Positions 30,588 through 38,976 of a stretch of DNA of 64,000 nucleotides are shown here, piece by piece. The position numbers were made by a program, and so were the translations under genes. The notes under the pieces were generated by a model, which had not been told where the DNA came from, searched no databases, and saw only the letters and a list, made by a program, of their open reading frames with translations. Numbering within the stretch: position 1 is the stretch's first letter; each line of letters opens with the position of its first letter. Location: contig JBIOVX010000095.1 of NCBI GenBank assembly GCA_044868005.1, positions 1-64,000 on the forward strand. Reading direction: 5' to 3'. The DNA is from DATARR01 sp044868005 (lineage in GTDB: Bacteria > Acidobacteriota > Thermoanaerobaculia > Multivoradales > UBA5704).

Positions 30588-31246
30588 ACCGTCTCCGGCC
30601 GAGCGCGCTCGCGCAGCTCGGACATCATCGCCAGCGGATCGCCGGCCGCGAAGATCGCGGAGCCTACCACGCAGACGTCCACGCCGGCGGCCACCACCCG
30701 GGCCATGTTATCGCGGTCGATTCCACCATCCATCTCAATCTCGATAGGGGTGCCACTTATTTCGCTCAGCCGCTTCAGCCGGCGCGCCTTGTCGAGAGCT
30801 CCGGGCAGGAAAGCCTGGCCGGAGAAGCCGGGATTGACCGACATCACGAGGACGTAGTCGAGGCGCGGCAGGGCGTCCACCAGCAGCTCGACCGGCGTCG
30901 CCGGGTTCACCGCCACACCGGCTTGCACGCCGGCGCTCCGGATGCGTTCGAGCAGCCGGTCGAGGTGAGGCGCCGCCTCCCAGTGGACCGCCACGCGGTC
31001 GGCGCCGGCGGCGAGATAGTCGTCGAGCAGGCGGTCGGGGTTCGAAACCATCAAGTGGAGGTCGAGCGGCAGGCGGGTGCGGCGGCGCAGCGCCTTGACG
31101 ACGGGCGGACCGATGGTGAGATTGGGCACGAAATGGCCGTCCATCACGTCGACGTGCACCAGGTCGGCGCCGCCCTTCTCGCACAGGGCGACTCCGCCGG
31201 CGAGATCGGCGAAGTCGGCGGCGATGAGCGACGGCGCGAGCCGCAT
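30584..31246 (-). CDS. rpe: ribulose-phosphate 3-epimerase
   Basis: A 220-residue TIM-barrel epimerase interconverting ribulose-5-P and xylulose-5-P in the pentose phosphate pathway. Metal-binding motifs are present: IAADFADL, HVDVMDGHFVPNLTIGP, LDLHLMVSNPD, VMSVNPGFSGQAFLP and EMDGGIDRDN. Start ATG 31246 overlaps the previous stop by 1 bp (TGATG). Transketolase, the next enzyme in the pathway, lies at 34654 on the other strand. Confidence 0.96.
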   Translation of the reverse strand: MRLAPSLIAADFADLAGGVALCEKGGADLVHVDVMDGHFVPNLTIGPPVVKALRRRTRLPLDLHLMVSNPDRLLDDYLAAGADRVAVHWEAAPHLDRLLERIRSAGVQAGVAVNPATPVELLVDALPRLDYVLVMSVNPGFSGQAFLPGALDKARRLKRLSEISGTPIEIEMDGGIDRDNMARVVAAGVDVCVVGSAIFAAGDPLAMMSELRERARPETV

Positions 31247-32016
31247 CAGGGAACGCCTTCCGCCGGCGGCGGCGCGGCCTCCGGCATGTCCGCCGTCGCC
31301 ACCACCAGCGACACCGCGTCGTCGCGGGTCAGCGGATGGCCGGACAGCGGGAACTGGCGCAGGATGACGCCGGCCGCCACCCCTTCGTAGCGCTCGAACT
31401 TGACGTTGCCGAACTTGAAGCCCAAGCGCTCGAAGTAGGGGCGCACCTGGTCGTAGTTGCGGTAGACGAGATCGGGCATGACGTAGCGCTCGCCGGGCGC
31501 CGCCATGGCCAGCAGCAGGTCCACGCCCGTGGCCGGAGCTACCGAGGAGCCCGGATCCGGGTCCTGCTGCAGCACCGAGCCGGCGGGCTCGCGCTGGAGG
31601 GCGAAGGCGCCGAGGATGCGGCCGAGCGCGAGGCCGCTGCCCGAGATGGCGGCCTGGGCGGCGGGGAGCGGCTGGCCGGTGAGGTCCGGCACCTCGACCC
31701 GCCGCGGACCGCGCGAGAGGATGATCGTGACGAGGCTCCCTCGCTTGACCAGGTCCCGCGGATCCGGATTCTGGCGCGCCACGCGCCCGGCGGCGACTTT
31801 GTCGTCGTAGCGAGGCTCTCCCTCGGAGCTGCGGAGCCCCTGGTCGGCGAGGAGATTGGCGGCGTCCGAGCGCGTCTGGCCGGTGACGTTCGGCACCGCC
31901 GTCACGCCGCTGCGCACGAAGAGGCTGAAGGAGGTGTAGGCCGCGAGGCCGAAAACCAGCAGCATGAAAAGGGCGTAGGCCACCAAACCCAAGCCGCGGA
32001 GGAGCCTCGCCAGCAT
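31246..32016 (-). CDS. membrane-anchored PASTA-domain protein
   Basis: A 256-residue protein: one N-terminal transmembrane helix (LVAYALFMLLVFGLAAYTSF), then three PASTA repeats (VPNVTGQTRSDAANLLADQG, VPDLTGQPLPAAQAAISGSG, MPDLVYRNYDQVRPYFERLG), each followed by the typical extended strand. PASTA domains bind peptidoglycan or beta-lactams, and here there is no kinase or transpeptidase attached. ATG 32016 is chosen so that the helix is N-terminal. It is divergent from nfo, 37 bp away. Confidence 0.9.
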   Translation of the reverse strand: MLARLLRGLGLVAYALFMLLVFGLAAYTSFSLFVRSGVTAVPNVTGQTRSDAANLLADQGLRSSEGEPRYDDKVAAGRVARQNPDPRDLVKRGSLVTIILSRGPRRVEVPDLTGQPLPAAQAAISGSGLALGRILGAFALQREPAGSVLQQDPDPGSSVAPATGVDLLLAMAAPGERYVMPDLVYRNYDQVRPYFERLGFKFGNVKFERYEGVAAGVILRQFPLSGHPLTRDDAVSLVVATADMPEAAPPPAEGVP

Positions 32017-32053
32017 GGGCGGCAGTGTACCAAACGCGGCGATAATCCCCGCC

Positions 32054-32959
32054 ATGCCGCACCTGCCTCCTCTCGGCGTCCACGTTTCGGTCGCCGGCGG
32101 CATGCCGACCGCCATCGAGCGGGCGAGCGAGCTGGGCTGCACCGCCATCCAGGTCTTCGTCAAGAACGCCAACCAGTGGCGGGGCCGCGAGGTCGGCGAC
32201 GAAGAGAGCGCCACGTTCCGTGCCGCCCACGCGGCGAGCCGGGTGGGGCCTCTCCTCGCTCACGCGAGCTACCTGATCAACCTCTGCGCCACGGATCCGG
32301 CGCTGCTCGCACGCTCGCGCCAGGCGCTGGCGGACGAGCTGGCGCGCTGCGCGCGGCTGGGCGTCGGCGGGCTCGTCGTCCATCCGGGCGCGCATCTCGG
32401 CGCGGGAGATGAGGCGGGGATGGACCTCGCGGCAGCCTCGCTCGAGGCGGTGCTCGCCAGCCTTCCACGGATCCCGGTGCGCCTGCTGCTCGAGAACACC
32501 GCCGGCCAGGGCTCCTGCCTCGGCTGGCGTCTGGAGCACCTCGCCGGCATCCGCCGGCGAGTCTCGGCGAGATGGCGGCGGCGGGTCGGCGTCTGCCTCG
32601 ACACCTGTCACGCGTTCGCCGCCGGCTACGCCATCCACGATGGCGCCGGGTATGAGGATTTCCTCGCCGAGATCGAAGAGCGGCTCGGCCTGCCGGCCCT
32701 GGGCGCCCTCCATCTCAACGATTCCGTGCGCCCGTTCGCCTCCCGGCGCGACCGCCACGCGCACATCGGCGAGGGCGAGATCGGGCTCGACGCCTTCGCC
32801 CGATTCCTTCACGATCCGCGCCTGCGCGAGGTGCCGATGGTCGTCGAGACCGAGCCCGGCCGCGGCATGGAAGGCCATCGGCGGGATCTCGCGACGCTGC
32901 GCGGGTTGGCGAAGCCGAAGCGACGCTTTGCTGTACCCCAAAGGACTAAAAGGACCTAA
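32054..32959 (+). CDS. nfo: deoxyribonuclease IV (AP endonuclease Nfo)
   Basis: A 301-residue TIM-barrel zinc endonuclease repairing abasic sites. Metal ligands appear in LGVHVSVAGG, VVHPGAHLGAG, LLENTAGQG with GWRLEHL, VCLDTCHAFAAGY, ALHLNDSVRPFASRRDRHAH and VVETEPG. Length fits the family, and the ATG at 32054 gives the conserved N-terminus. A possible bidirectional terminator follows. Confidence 0.95.
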   Translation: MPHLPPLGVHVSVAGGMPTAIERASELGCTAIQVFVKNANQWRGREVGDEESATFRAAHAASRVGPLLAHASYLINLCATDPALLARSRQALADELARCARLGVGGLVVHPGAHLGAGDEAGMDLAAASLEAVLASLPRIPVRLLLENTAGQGSCLGWRLEHLAGIRRRVSARWRRRVGVCLDTCHAFAAGYAIHDGAGYEDFLAEIEERLGLPALGALHLNDSVRPFASRRDRHAHIGEGEIGLDAFARFLHDPRLREVPMVVETEPGRGMEGHRRDLATLRGLAKPKRRFAVPQRTKRT

Positions 32960-32969
32960 GAGACACCAG

Positions 32970-33027
32970 GGACACCAAGGACAGCCCTTCGATGGAGCCT
33001 CTTTGGTCCTTGCTGTCCCTGGTGTCC
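32970..33027. terminator. long inverted repeat between convergent nfo and aldehyde dehydrogenase genes
   Basis: GGACACCAAGGACAGC (32970-32985) pairs with GCTGTCCCTGGTGTCC (33012-33027) with one mismatch across a 26-nt loop. It lies between two convergent genes, where a shared terminator or transcript-protecting hairpin would be expected. The flanking DNA also repeats the phrase GACACCA/TGGTGTC, hinting at a dispersed palindrome. There is no clear T-run on the plus strand. Confidence 0.5.
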
Positions 33028-33038
33028 TTGTTGTCCCT

Positions 33039-34400
33039 TTACTTGACCCACACCGTCTTGATGTTCACGAACTCGCGGATCCCCACCTCTGAAAGCTCGC
33101 GGCCGTAGCCGGAGCGCTTGACGCCGCCGAACGGCAGGCGCGGATCGGACTTGACGGCGCCGTTGATGAAGACGTTGCCGGAGTCGATCTCCGCGGCCAG
33201 CCGTTCGCCGCGCGAAGGATCACCTGTCCACACGCTGGCGCCGAGCCCGAACGGCGAGCGGTTGGCCAGCTCCACGGCGTGCGCGGCGTCGCGCGCCCGC
33301 ACCACCGCCGCCACCGGCCCGAAGGTCTCCTCGTCGAAGGCCGCCATGCCGGGCTCGACGCCGGTGAGGACCGTCGGCGCGTAGAAGGCGCCGCGCCCCT
33401 CCAGCCGGTGCCCGCCCGTGCGCAGCTCGGCTCCCGCGGCGACCGTCCTCTGCACCTGGTCGTCCAGCGAGTCGAGCAGATCCTCGCGCGCCAGCGGACC
33501 TACTTCGGTGTCGCGCTCCATGGGATCGCCCACCTTCAGGCCTTCCATGGCGCGGACGAATTCTTCTTCGAAGGGGCCCGCGATCTCGTCCTCGACAATG
33601 AAGCGCTTGGCGGCGATGCAGCTCTGGCCGGAGTTGATGGTGCGCGCCCGCGCCGCCTGGCGCGCCGCCTCACCGGGGTCGACGTCGGCGAGCACGATGA
33701 ACGGGTCCGAGCCGCCCAGCTCGAGCACGGCCTTCTTCAGGCACCGGCCGGCCTCGGCCGCCACCTCCATGCCGGCGCGGTCGCTGCCGGTGAGGGTGAC
33801 GGCGCGGATCGCCGGATGGCCGATGAGGCGCCTGGCGCGCTCGGCGGAGACCAGCAGCGTCGTCACCACGCCCTCCGGAAAGCCGGCCTCGCGGAACACC
33901 GCCTCGATGGCGAGCGCCGAGCCGGGGACGTTCGAAGCGTGCTTGAGCACCGCCACGTTGCCCGCCATCAAGGCGGGCGCGGCGAAGCGGAAGAACTGCC
34001 AGAAGGGGAAGTTCCACGGCATGATGGCCAGCACCGGTCCCAGGGGGTCGTAGCGGACGAGGCTCCTGGAGGCGTCCGTAGCGACCGTTTCAGTCGCCAG
34101 GAATCCAGCGGCGTGCTCGGCGTAGAAATCGCAGACCCAGGCGCACTTGTCGATCTCCGACTCCGAGGCGGCGATGGGCTTGCCCATCTCCTCGGTCATC
34201 AGGCGGGCGAAGTCCGCGGCGCGGTCGCGCAGCAGATCGCCGACGCTCGTCAGGTGGCGGGCGCGCTCGGCGAAATCGAAGCGGCTCCAGGATTCGAACG
34301 CTTGCGCCGCCCGCTCCAATCGCGCGGCGACCTCGCTCTCGTCATGCTCGGGGACTTCCCGGATCAGCTCTCCAGTGGCGGGATTGACGGCTTTCATCAT
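33039..34400 (-). CDS. NAD(P)-dependent aldehyde dehydrogenase, succinate-semialdehyde type
   Basis: A 453-residue aldehyde dehydrogenase. LGPVLAIMPWNFPFWQFFRF is the cofactor segment, LELGGSDPFIVL holds the general-base Glu, and INSGQSCIAAKRF the catalytic Cys. FGGVKRSGYGREL closes the C-terminus. The overall form (short N-terminus, MPWNFPFWQ) resembles the SSADH family that uses NADP; the physiological aldehyde is not certain. Start is ATG 34400 or the adjacent ATG 34397. A tRNA-Ser gene lies 21 bp upstream on the same strand. Confidence 0.92.
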   Translation of the reverse strand: MMKAVNPATGELIREVPEHDESEVAARLERAAQAFESWSRFDFAERARHLTSVGDLLRDRAADFARLMTEEMGKPIAASESEIDKCAWVCDFYAEHAAGFLATETVATDASRSLVRYDPLGPVLAIMPWNFPFWQFFRFAAPALMAGNVAVLKHASNVPGSALAIEAVFREAGFPEGVVTTLLVSAERARRLIGHPAIRAVTLTGSDRAGMEVAAEAGRCLKKAVLELGGSDPFIVLADVDPGEAARQAARARTINSGQSCIAAKRFIVEDEIAGPFEEEFVRAMEGLKVGDPMERDTEVGPLAREDLLDSLDDQVQRTVAAGAELRTGGHRLEGRGAFYAPTVLTGVEPGMAAFDEETFGPVAAVVRARDAAHAVELANRSPFGLGASVWTGDPSRGERLAAEIDSGNVFINGAVKSDPRLPFGGVKRSGYGRELSEVGIREFVNIKTVWVK

Positions 34401-34419
34401 GATCACGACCGCGGGAGGA

Positions 34420-34514
<95 letters not shown>

Positions 34515-34653
34515 GCAGGGGTCCGACAGGAACGCACATTGTAGAGGCGCCCCGGCTGCGAGTCAAAGAACAGCGGGGGTCGAGGTTTCATTTCGCGGGA
34601 GGGATAAACTACCTACGCCCGCACGAACGCCCTACCGCGGAGGGAGCGCAGAC

Positions 34654-36675
34654 ATGCCCGAGACAGCCGTGACGCAGGACGTGGACCAGCTCGCCATCAA
34701 CACCATCCGGTTCCTGGCGGTCGACATGGTCGAGAAGGCGCAGTCGGGGCATCCCGGCGCGCCGATGGGGCAGGCGCCGCTCGCCTACCTCCTGTGGACG
34801 CGCCACCTGCGCCACAACCCGGACAATCCGGACTGGCCCAATCGCGACCGCTTCGTCCTCTCCTGCGGCCACGCCTCGGCGCTCCTCTACTCGCTGCTGC
34901 ACCTCGCCGGTTACGGCCTGCCGATGGAAGAGCTCCAACGCTTCCGCCAGCTCGGCTCGAAGACGCCGGGGCACCCCGAGCACGAGCTGACGCGCGGCGT
35001 CGAGACCACCACCGGCCCGCTCGGCCAGGGGCTCGGCAACTCCGTCGGTATGGCGATCGCCCAGCGCATGGCCGCCGAGCGCTTCAACCGCGAGGGCTTT
35101 CCGGTCATCGATCACGATGTCTGGGTCTTCGCCAGCGACGGCGACATGATGGAAGGCGTCTCGCACGAGTCCTGCTCGCTCGCCGGCCACCTCAAGCTCG
35201 GCCGCCTCAAGGTCTTCTACGACGCCAACGAGGTGTCGATCGACGGCCCCACCTCGCTCGCCTTCAGCGAGGACGTGGGCAAGCGCTTCGAGGCCTACGG
35301 CTGGCACGTGCTGCGCGTCGCGGACGGCAACGATCTCGACGCGCTGGAAAAAGCGATCGAGGACGCCAAGGCCGAGACGGAACGGCCGACGCTCGTCGTC
35401 GTTCACACCATCATCGGCTACGGCAGCCCCGGCAAGCAGGGCACGGCCAAGGCCCACGGCGAGCCCCTCGGCAAGGAGGAAGCCGCCGCCGCCAAGCGGA
35501 CGCTCGGCTGGCCGGAAGAGCCCGCGTTCTACGTGCCGGAAGAAGCGCGCCAGCCGTTCGAGGAGGCGCGTCAGCGCGGCCGCCAGCTCGAGAAGGACTG
35601 GAACGACCTGGTGCGTCGCTACCGCGAGGCCCATCCCGAGATCGCCGCCGAGCTGGACCGGCGCCTCTCCGGCAAGCTGCCCGAAGGCTGGCAGGATGCG
35701 ATCCCGGCCTTCACGCCCGGCGACAAGCCCATCGCCACGCGCGCCGCGTCAGGAAAAGTGCTCAACGGCATCGCGCCCAAGCTGCCGGAGCTCGTCGGCG
35801 GCTCGGCGGACCTGACACCGTCGAACAACACGAAGGTCGAAGGATGGAGCGATTTCTCGGCCGCCAACGCCGAAGGGCTCTACCTCCGCTTCGGCGTGCG
35901 CGAGCACGGCATGGGCTCGATCATGAACGGCATCGCCCTCTCGAAGCTCTGGATTCCCTACGGCGGCACCTTCCTCATCTTCTCGGACTACATGCGTCCG
36001 CCGGTGCGCCTGGCCGCGCTGATGAAGCTGCACGTCATCTACGTCTACACCCACGATTCGATCTTCCTCGGCGAGGACGGCCCCACGCACCAGCCGATCA
36101 GCCAGCTCGCCTCGCTGCGCGCCATCCCCAACCTGACGGTGATCCGTCCGGCGGACGCCAACGAGACCGCGGAAGCCTGGCGCGTCGCCATCCAGCACCG
36201 CCACGGCCCCGTGGCGCTCGCCTTGACTCGTCAGGCTCTCCCTATCCTGGAAGAGACCGCGAAGAAAGCGAGAGAGGGCCTCCCCCGCGGCGCCTACGTC
36301 GTTTCCGATCCCACTGACGGTGAAGCGGAGATCATTCTCATCGCGACCGGCTCCGAAGTTTCGCTGGCCCTCGACTCGGCCAAGCAGCACACGGAGAAGG
36401 GGATTCGAGCGCGCGTCGTCAGCATGCCCTCCTGGGAGCTGTTTGACGAGCAGCCGAAGGAGTATCAGGAGTCCGTCCTACCGCCGGCGATTCGCAAGCG
36501 CCTGGCCATCGAAGCCGCCGCCCCGTTCGGTTGGCACAAGTACGTCGGCCTCGAAGGCCAGATCCACGGCATGGAACGCTTCGGTGCCTCGGCGCCCTAT
36601 AAGGATCTGGCTAAGGAGTTCGGGTTTACGCCGGAGGTGGTGGTGGAGCGGGCGGTGAGGATGATGGGGAGATGA
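34654..36675 (+). CDS. tkt: transketolase
   Basis: A 673-residue thiamine-diphosphate enzyme moving two-carbon units in the pentose phosphate pathway. Typical segments are AQSGHPGAPMGQAPLAYLLW, DRFVLSCGHASALLYSLLHL, ETTTGPLGQGLGNSVGMAIA, the ThDP/metal motif ASDGDMMEGVSHE, and the C-terminal FGVREHGMGSIMNGIAL and HDSIFLGEDGPTHQP. GGAGGGAG precedes ATG 34654. Length is full. It functions in the same pathway as rpe at 30.6-31.2 kb. Confidence 0.97.
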   Translation: MPETAVTQDVDQLAINTIRFLAVDMVEKAQSGHPGAPMGQAPLAYLLWTRHLRHNPDNPDWPNRDRFVLSCGHASALLYSLLHLAGYGLPMEELQRFRQLGSKTPGHPEHELTRGVETTTGPLGQGLGNSVGMAIAQRMAAERFNREGFPVIDHDVWVFASDGDMMEGVSHESCSLAGHLKLGRLKVFYDANEVSIDGPTSLAFSEDVGKRFEAYGWHVLRVADGNDLDALEKAIEDAKAETERPTLVVVHTIIGYGSPGKQGTAKAHGEPLGKEEAAAAKRTLGWPEEPAFYVPEEARQPFEEARQRGRQLEKDWNDLVRRYREAHPEIAAELDRRLSGKLPEGWQDAIPAFTPGDKPIATRAASGKVLNGIAPKLPELVGGSADLTPSNNTKVEGWSDFSAANAEGLYLRFGVREHGMGSIMNGIALSKLWIPYGGTFLIFSDYMRPPVRLAALMKLHVIYVYTHDSIFLGEDGPTHQPISQLASLRAIPNLTVIRPADANETAEAWRVAIQHRHGPVALALTRQALPILEETAKKAREGLPRGAYVVSDPTDGEAEIILIATGSEVSLALDSAKQHTEKGIRARVVSMPSWELFDEQPKEYQESVLPPAIRKRLAIEAAAPFGWHKYVGLEGQIHGMERFGASAPYKDLAKEFGFTPEVVVERAVRMMGR

Positions 36676-36720
36676 GGAATTAACAAGAGCTACGCTTCGG
36701 CTAGAACTGGTCAAAGTAAT

Positions 36721-37674
36721 ATGAACCTATACCTCGACAGCAATGTCTGGCTTTCCTTCTATCACTACTCCAACGATGATCTCGAGCAGCTCCGTAAGGT
36801 CGACGTATTGCTTAAGCAGAAGCGACTCACGTTGTTCTTACCCGAACAGACCATAAATGAGGTCCGCCGCAATCGCGATGGAAAGATCGCGAGCGCAATC
36901 ACCCGATTCAAGGTCGACAAACTAGCGGCCGAATTCCCTCGTATTTGCCAGGATTACGAAGAGTACGACGCAATGAGAAAGGCTATCCGAGAATTTCAGG
37001 AAGCCAAAGCTCGACTCTTAGAGCGCCTCACAAACGATTCTACCAACGGACTGCTCAAGGCTGACGAAATCATAGCGCAACTCTTTCAAAGAGCCCAGGA
37101 AATCCCTATGACAGAGGAGATCCTTGCCCGCGCAAAGCAGCGCAGGGATCTGGGCAACCCTCCCGGTAAGGAAGGCTCCTATGGAGACGCGATCAACTGG
37201 GAGTGTTTATTGGCCGAGGTGCCACAACAAGAGGATCTCTTCTTCGTCACCAATGATAGCGATTATTTCTCGAAAATCAGTGAGGATGAGTTCTCGCCCT
37301 TCCTTCAATATGAGTGGACGGAGAAGAAGCAATCCAGCCTATTCTGCTTCTCGCGTCTCTCCACTTTCTTCGGAGACAGATTTCCGGAAATCAGATTCGC
37401 GGCCGATCTGGAGAGGGAGCTGCTTATTACGGATCTCACAGAGAGTTCCTCGTTCGCCAGGACGCGACGCACTTTAAGGCAGCTTGTCGGCTGTTCCGAT
37501 TTCACACCAGAACAAATCAACGCCATTGTTGACGCAACTCTCTCAAACAACCAGATATATTGGATTGCAGGCGATGCAGACATAAATGGCTATCTCAAGA
37601 GGCTTGTCGCTGGCCAGGAAGCCATCATCGAGCCTGATAAGCTCGAGAAGTTCAATCGACTCCTTGTAGGTTAG
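36721..37674 (+). CDS. PIN-like (DUF4935-type) putative ribonuclease
   Basis: A 317-residue protein with the acidic layout of PIN nucleases: D6 in LYLDSNVWLSF, E47 in PEQTINEVRR, D156 in GSYGDAINWECLL, and D179/D181 in FFVTNDSDYF. This matches large PIN/DUF4935-type proteins rather than VapC toxins. GC content and codon use are clearly lower than in the flanking tkt and serS, and REP-type repeats follow it, so it is likely acquired. No antitoxin gene lies beside it. The substrate is unknown; it may act in defence or RNA metabolism. Confidence 0.78.
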   Translation: MNLYLDSNVWLSFYHYSNDDLEQLRKVDVLLKQKRLTLFLPEQTINEVRRNRDGKIASAITRFKVDKLAAEFPRICQDYEEYDAMRKAIREFQEAKARLLERLTNDSTNGLLKADEIIAQLFQRAQEIPMTEEILARAKQRRDLGNPPGKEGSYGDAINWECLLAEVPQQEDLFFVTNDSDYFSKISEDEFSPFLQYEWTEKKQSSLFCFSRLSTFFGDRFPEIRFAADLERELLITDLTESSSFARTRRTLRQLVGCSDFTPEQINAIVDATLSNNQIYWIAGDADINGYLKRLVAGQEAIIEPDKLEKFNRLLVG

Positions 37675-37714
37675 GACTTGTAAGAAGTCCGCCGGCGAAG
37701 GGATCAGACTGCGC

Positions 37715-37759
37715 GCGCCGAAGGCGCACAGGCATAAAGCCTGGCGCTTTAGCGCCAGG
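37715..37759 (-). repeat. REP unit R1 (inverted copy)
   Basis: A 45-nt unit identical in plan to R2 and R3 but in the opposite orientation. It consists of the hairpin CCTGGCGCTAAAGCGCCAGG, a CTTTATGCCTGT spacer and the hairpin GCGCCTTCGGCGC, read on the minus strand. It sits just downstream of the PIN-like gene. A further small palindrome, GCCCCAAAGGGGC, lies at 37785-37797. Confidence 0.85.
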
Positions 37760-37814
37760 AACGTGCCACCCCCAACCCCCACAAGCCCCAAAGGGGCGCA
37801 GGCAGCGGACGCCT

Positions 37815-37907
37815 CTGCCTATGCCCCTTCGGGGCTTCTGATATTTGGAGGGCTTCCTTTCCTGGCGCTAAAGCACCAGGCTTTATGCCTGTGCGCCTTC
37901 GGCGCGG
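37815..37907 (+). repeat. composite REP element R2, left flank of the transposase unit
   Basis: A 93-bp composite: CTGCCTATGCCCCTTCGGGG hairpin block at 37815, a 24-26-nt less conserved spacer, then the 45-nt REP unit at 37861-37905 ending GCGCGG. An equally spaced copy lies at 38543-38635. The two hairpins of the REP unit are separated by CTTTATGCCTGT. Confidence 0.85.
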
Positions 37908-38005
37908 AATACTTGTGCCGTGCCGCTGGGGTCTATCTGGTCTGATTGGCCGGACGCGATTCGTACCGAATTTCAGCCCCAACCCCGGTTTCTACTTGTC
38001 GCGCC

Positions 38006-38458
38006 TCACCCGAGCAGGTATCTCTCGTCATAGGGAATCCGGTTCTTCTTGAGGAGCGCGATCAACTCGTCCTTGAACGAGACCTTCTTGTGATGTTCCT
38101 CCTGATTCTGGATGTACTTCCGCACCGTGGGCACCAGAGACTCGCTGACGGAGAAGGCCGCATATCCATCCTGCCAATCGAAGAACTCGCGACGGTCAGG
38201 AAGATCGTTCACCCACTTCGAGGATTTACCTTTGATCTTCTGAAGCATCATTGAGACGGCGATGTCCGTCTTGAATTTGGCGAGGATATGGACGTGATCG
38301 GGTATACCGCCAATCTCCAACAGGATACCGCCCTCGCCCCGAATGATGCCGCCGATGTATTCGTAGAGACGGTCCCGGAGGCCATCTTGGATCAGGGGGA
38401 TGCGGTTCTTCGTCGAGTAGACGATGTGATAGAGAAGATTGGAGAAGGTGGTGGCCAT
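38006..38458 (-). CDS. tnpA: IS200/RAYT-like Y1-type HUH transposase
   Basis: A 150-residue TnpA-family protein. The metal-binding HUH motif is DHVHILAKF (HVH), the nucleophilic Tyr is in VPTVRKYIQNQEEHHKK, and the N-terminus MATTFSNLLYHIVYSTKNR is characteristic. It is predicted to cut and join single-stranded DNA at hairpins. No tnpB lies nearby. The flanking REP elements suggest it acts on them. All catalytic residues and the reading frame appear intact. Confidence 0.9.
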   Translation of the reverse strand: MATTFSNLLYHIVYSTKNRIPLIQDGLRDRLYEYIGGIIRGEGGILLEIGGIPDHVHILAKFKTDIAVSMMLQKIKGKSSKWVNDLPDRREFFDWQDGYAAFSVSESLVPTVRKYIQNQEEHHKKVSFKDELIALLKKNRIPYDERYLLG

Positions 38459-38542
38459 GGGCGCCCTCCGAATTTGTGGTTGTGCAGTTTCGGACGAGAA
38501 TATCGGGTGTGCGGCCGCGGCGCCAAGCCAAATGCGAGGAGG

Positions 38543-38635
38543 CTGCCTACGCCCCTTCGGGGCTTCGGGCGGATTGAGGCGGCCCGTTCCTGGCGCTGAA
38601 GCGCCAGGCTTTATGCCTGTGCGCCTTCGGCGCGG
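38543..38635 (+). repeat. composite REP element R3, right flank of the transposase unit
   Basis: The second copy of the 93-bp composite: CTGCCTACGCCCCTTCGGGG block at 38543, a diverged spacer, then the 45-nt REP unit at 38589-38633 (CCTGGCGCTGAAGCGCCAGG hairpin, CTTTATGCCTGT, GCGCCTTCGGCGC). Its right edge lies 3 bp from the stop of the orphan antitoxin gene. Confidence 0.85.
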
Positions 38636-38637
38636 TC

Positions 38638-38859
38638 CTACGACCGCTCATGAACCTCGTCGCGGTTGAATCGCCAGCCTTGAGAATTTCCCTGTCCAGA
38701 AAGGCGACGGATCTCCGCGATGTCGTCCTCGACTGCGGGCCTCAAGGTGAGGTCCTCCAGATAGGTCCGGATGAGTTGATCCAAGCTCATTCCCATGCTC
38801 TCGGCTACTTCCTGAGCCCGTTGAGCAATCTGCTCGTCGATCGTTATGGTCAAGATCAT
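38638..38859 (-). CDS. orphan VapB-type antitoxin
   Basis: A 73-residue ribbon-helix-helix-like antitoxin (MILTITIDEQIAQRAQEVAE then GMSLDQLIRTYLEDL) with a C-terminal toxin-binding tail ending FNRDEVHERS. The tail has the same form as that of the intact VapB at 51351-51587 (RAELHER), where the toxin ATG overlaps the HER codons. Here an ATG also overlaps them (38651) but the frame runs at once into REP element R3, so the toxin is missing. A tRNA-Ser gene lies 9 bp upstream. Confidence 0.8.
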   Translation of the reverse strand: MILTITIDEQIAQRAQEVAESMGMSLDQLIRTYLEDLTLRPAVEDDIAEIRRLSGQGNSQGWRFNRDEVHERS

Positions 38860-38868
38860 ATGAGCTTA

Positions 38869-38958
<90 letters not shown>

Positions 38959-38976
38959 GGCAGGATCTTCAACAGC

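Larger units (their letters stand above)
37815..38635. mobile_element. RAYT/IS200-like unit: transposase bracketed by direct composite REP repeats
   Basis: The minus-strand Y1 transposase (38006-38458) is flanked by two direct 93-bp composite repeats at 37815-37907 and 38543-38635 whose internal spacing is identical (46 bp from block start to REP start). A third, inverted REP unit lies just outside at 37715-37759. This is the arrangement of REP-associated tyrosine transposases, which handle hairpin DNA single-stranded. Whether the unit moves as a whole cannot be told from one copy. Confidence 0.7.

Noticed and set aside
38006..38458. TnpB/omega-RNA system with the IS200-like transposase
   Set aside because: No RuvC-like or zinc-finger TnpB reading frame occurs beside the transposase.
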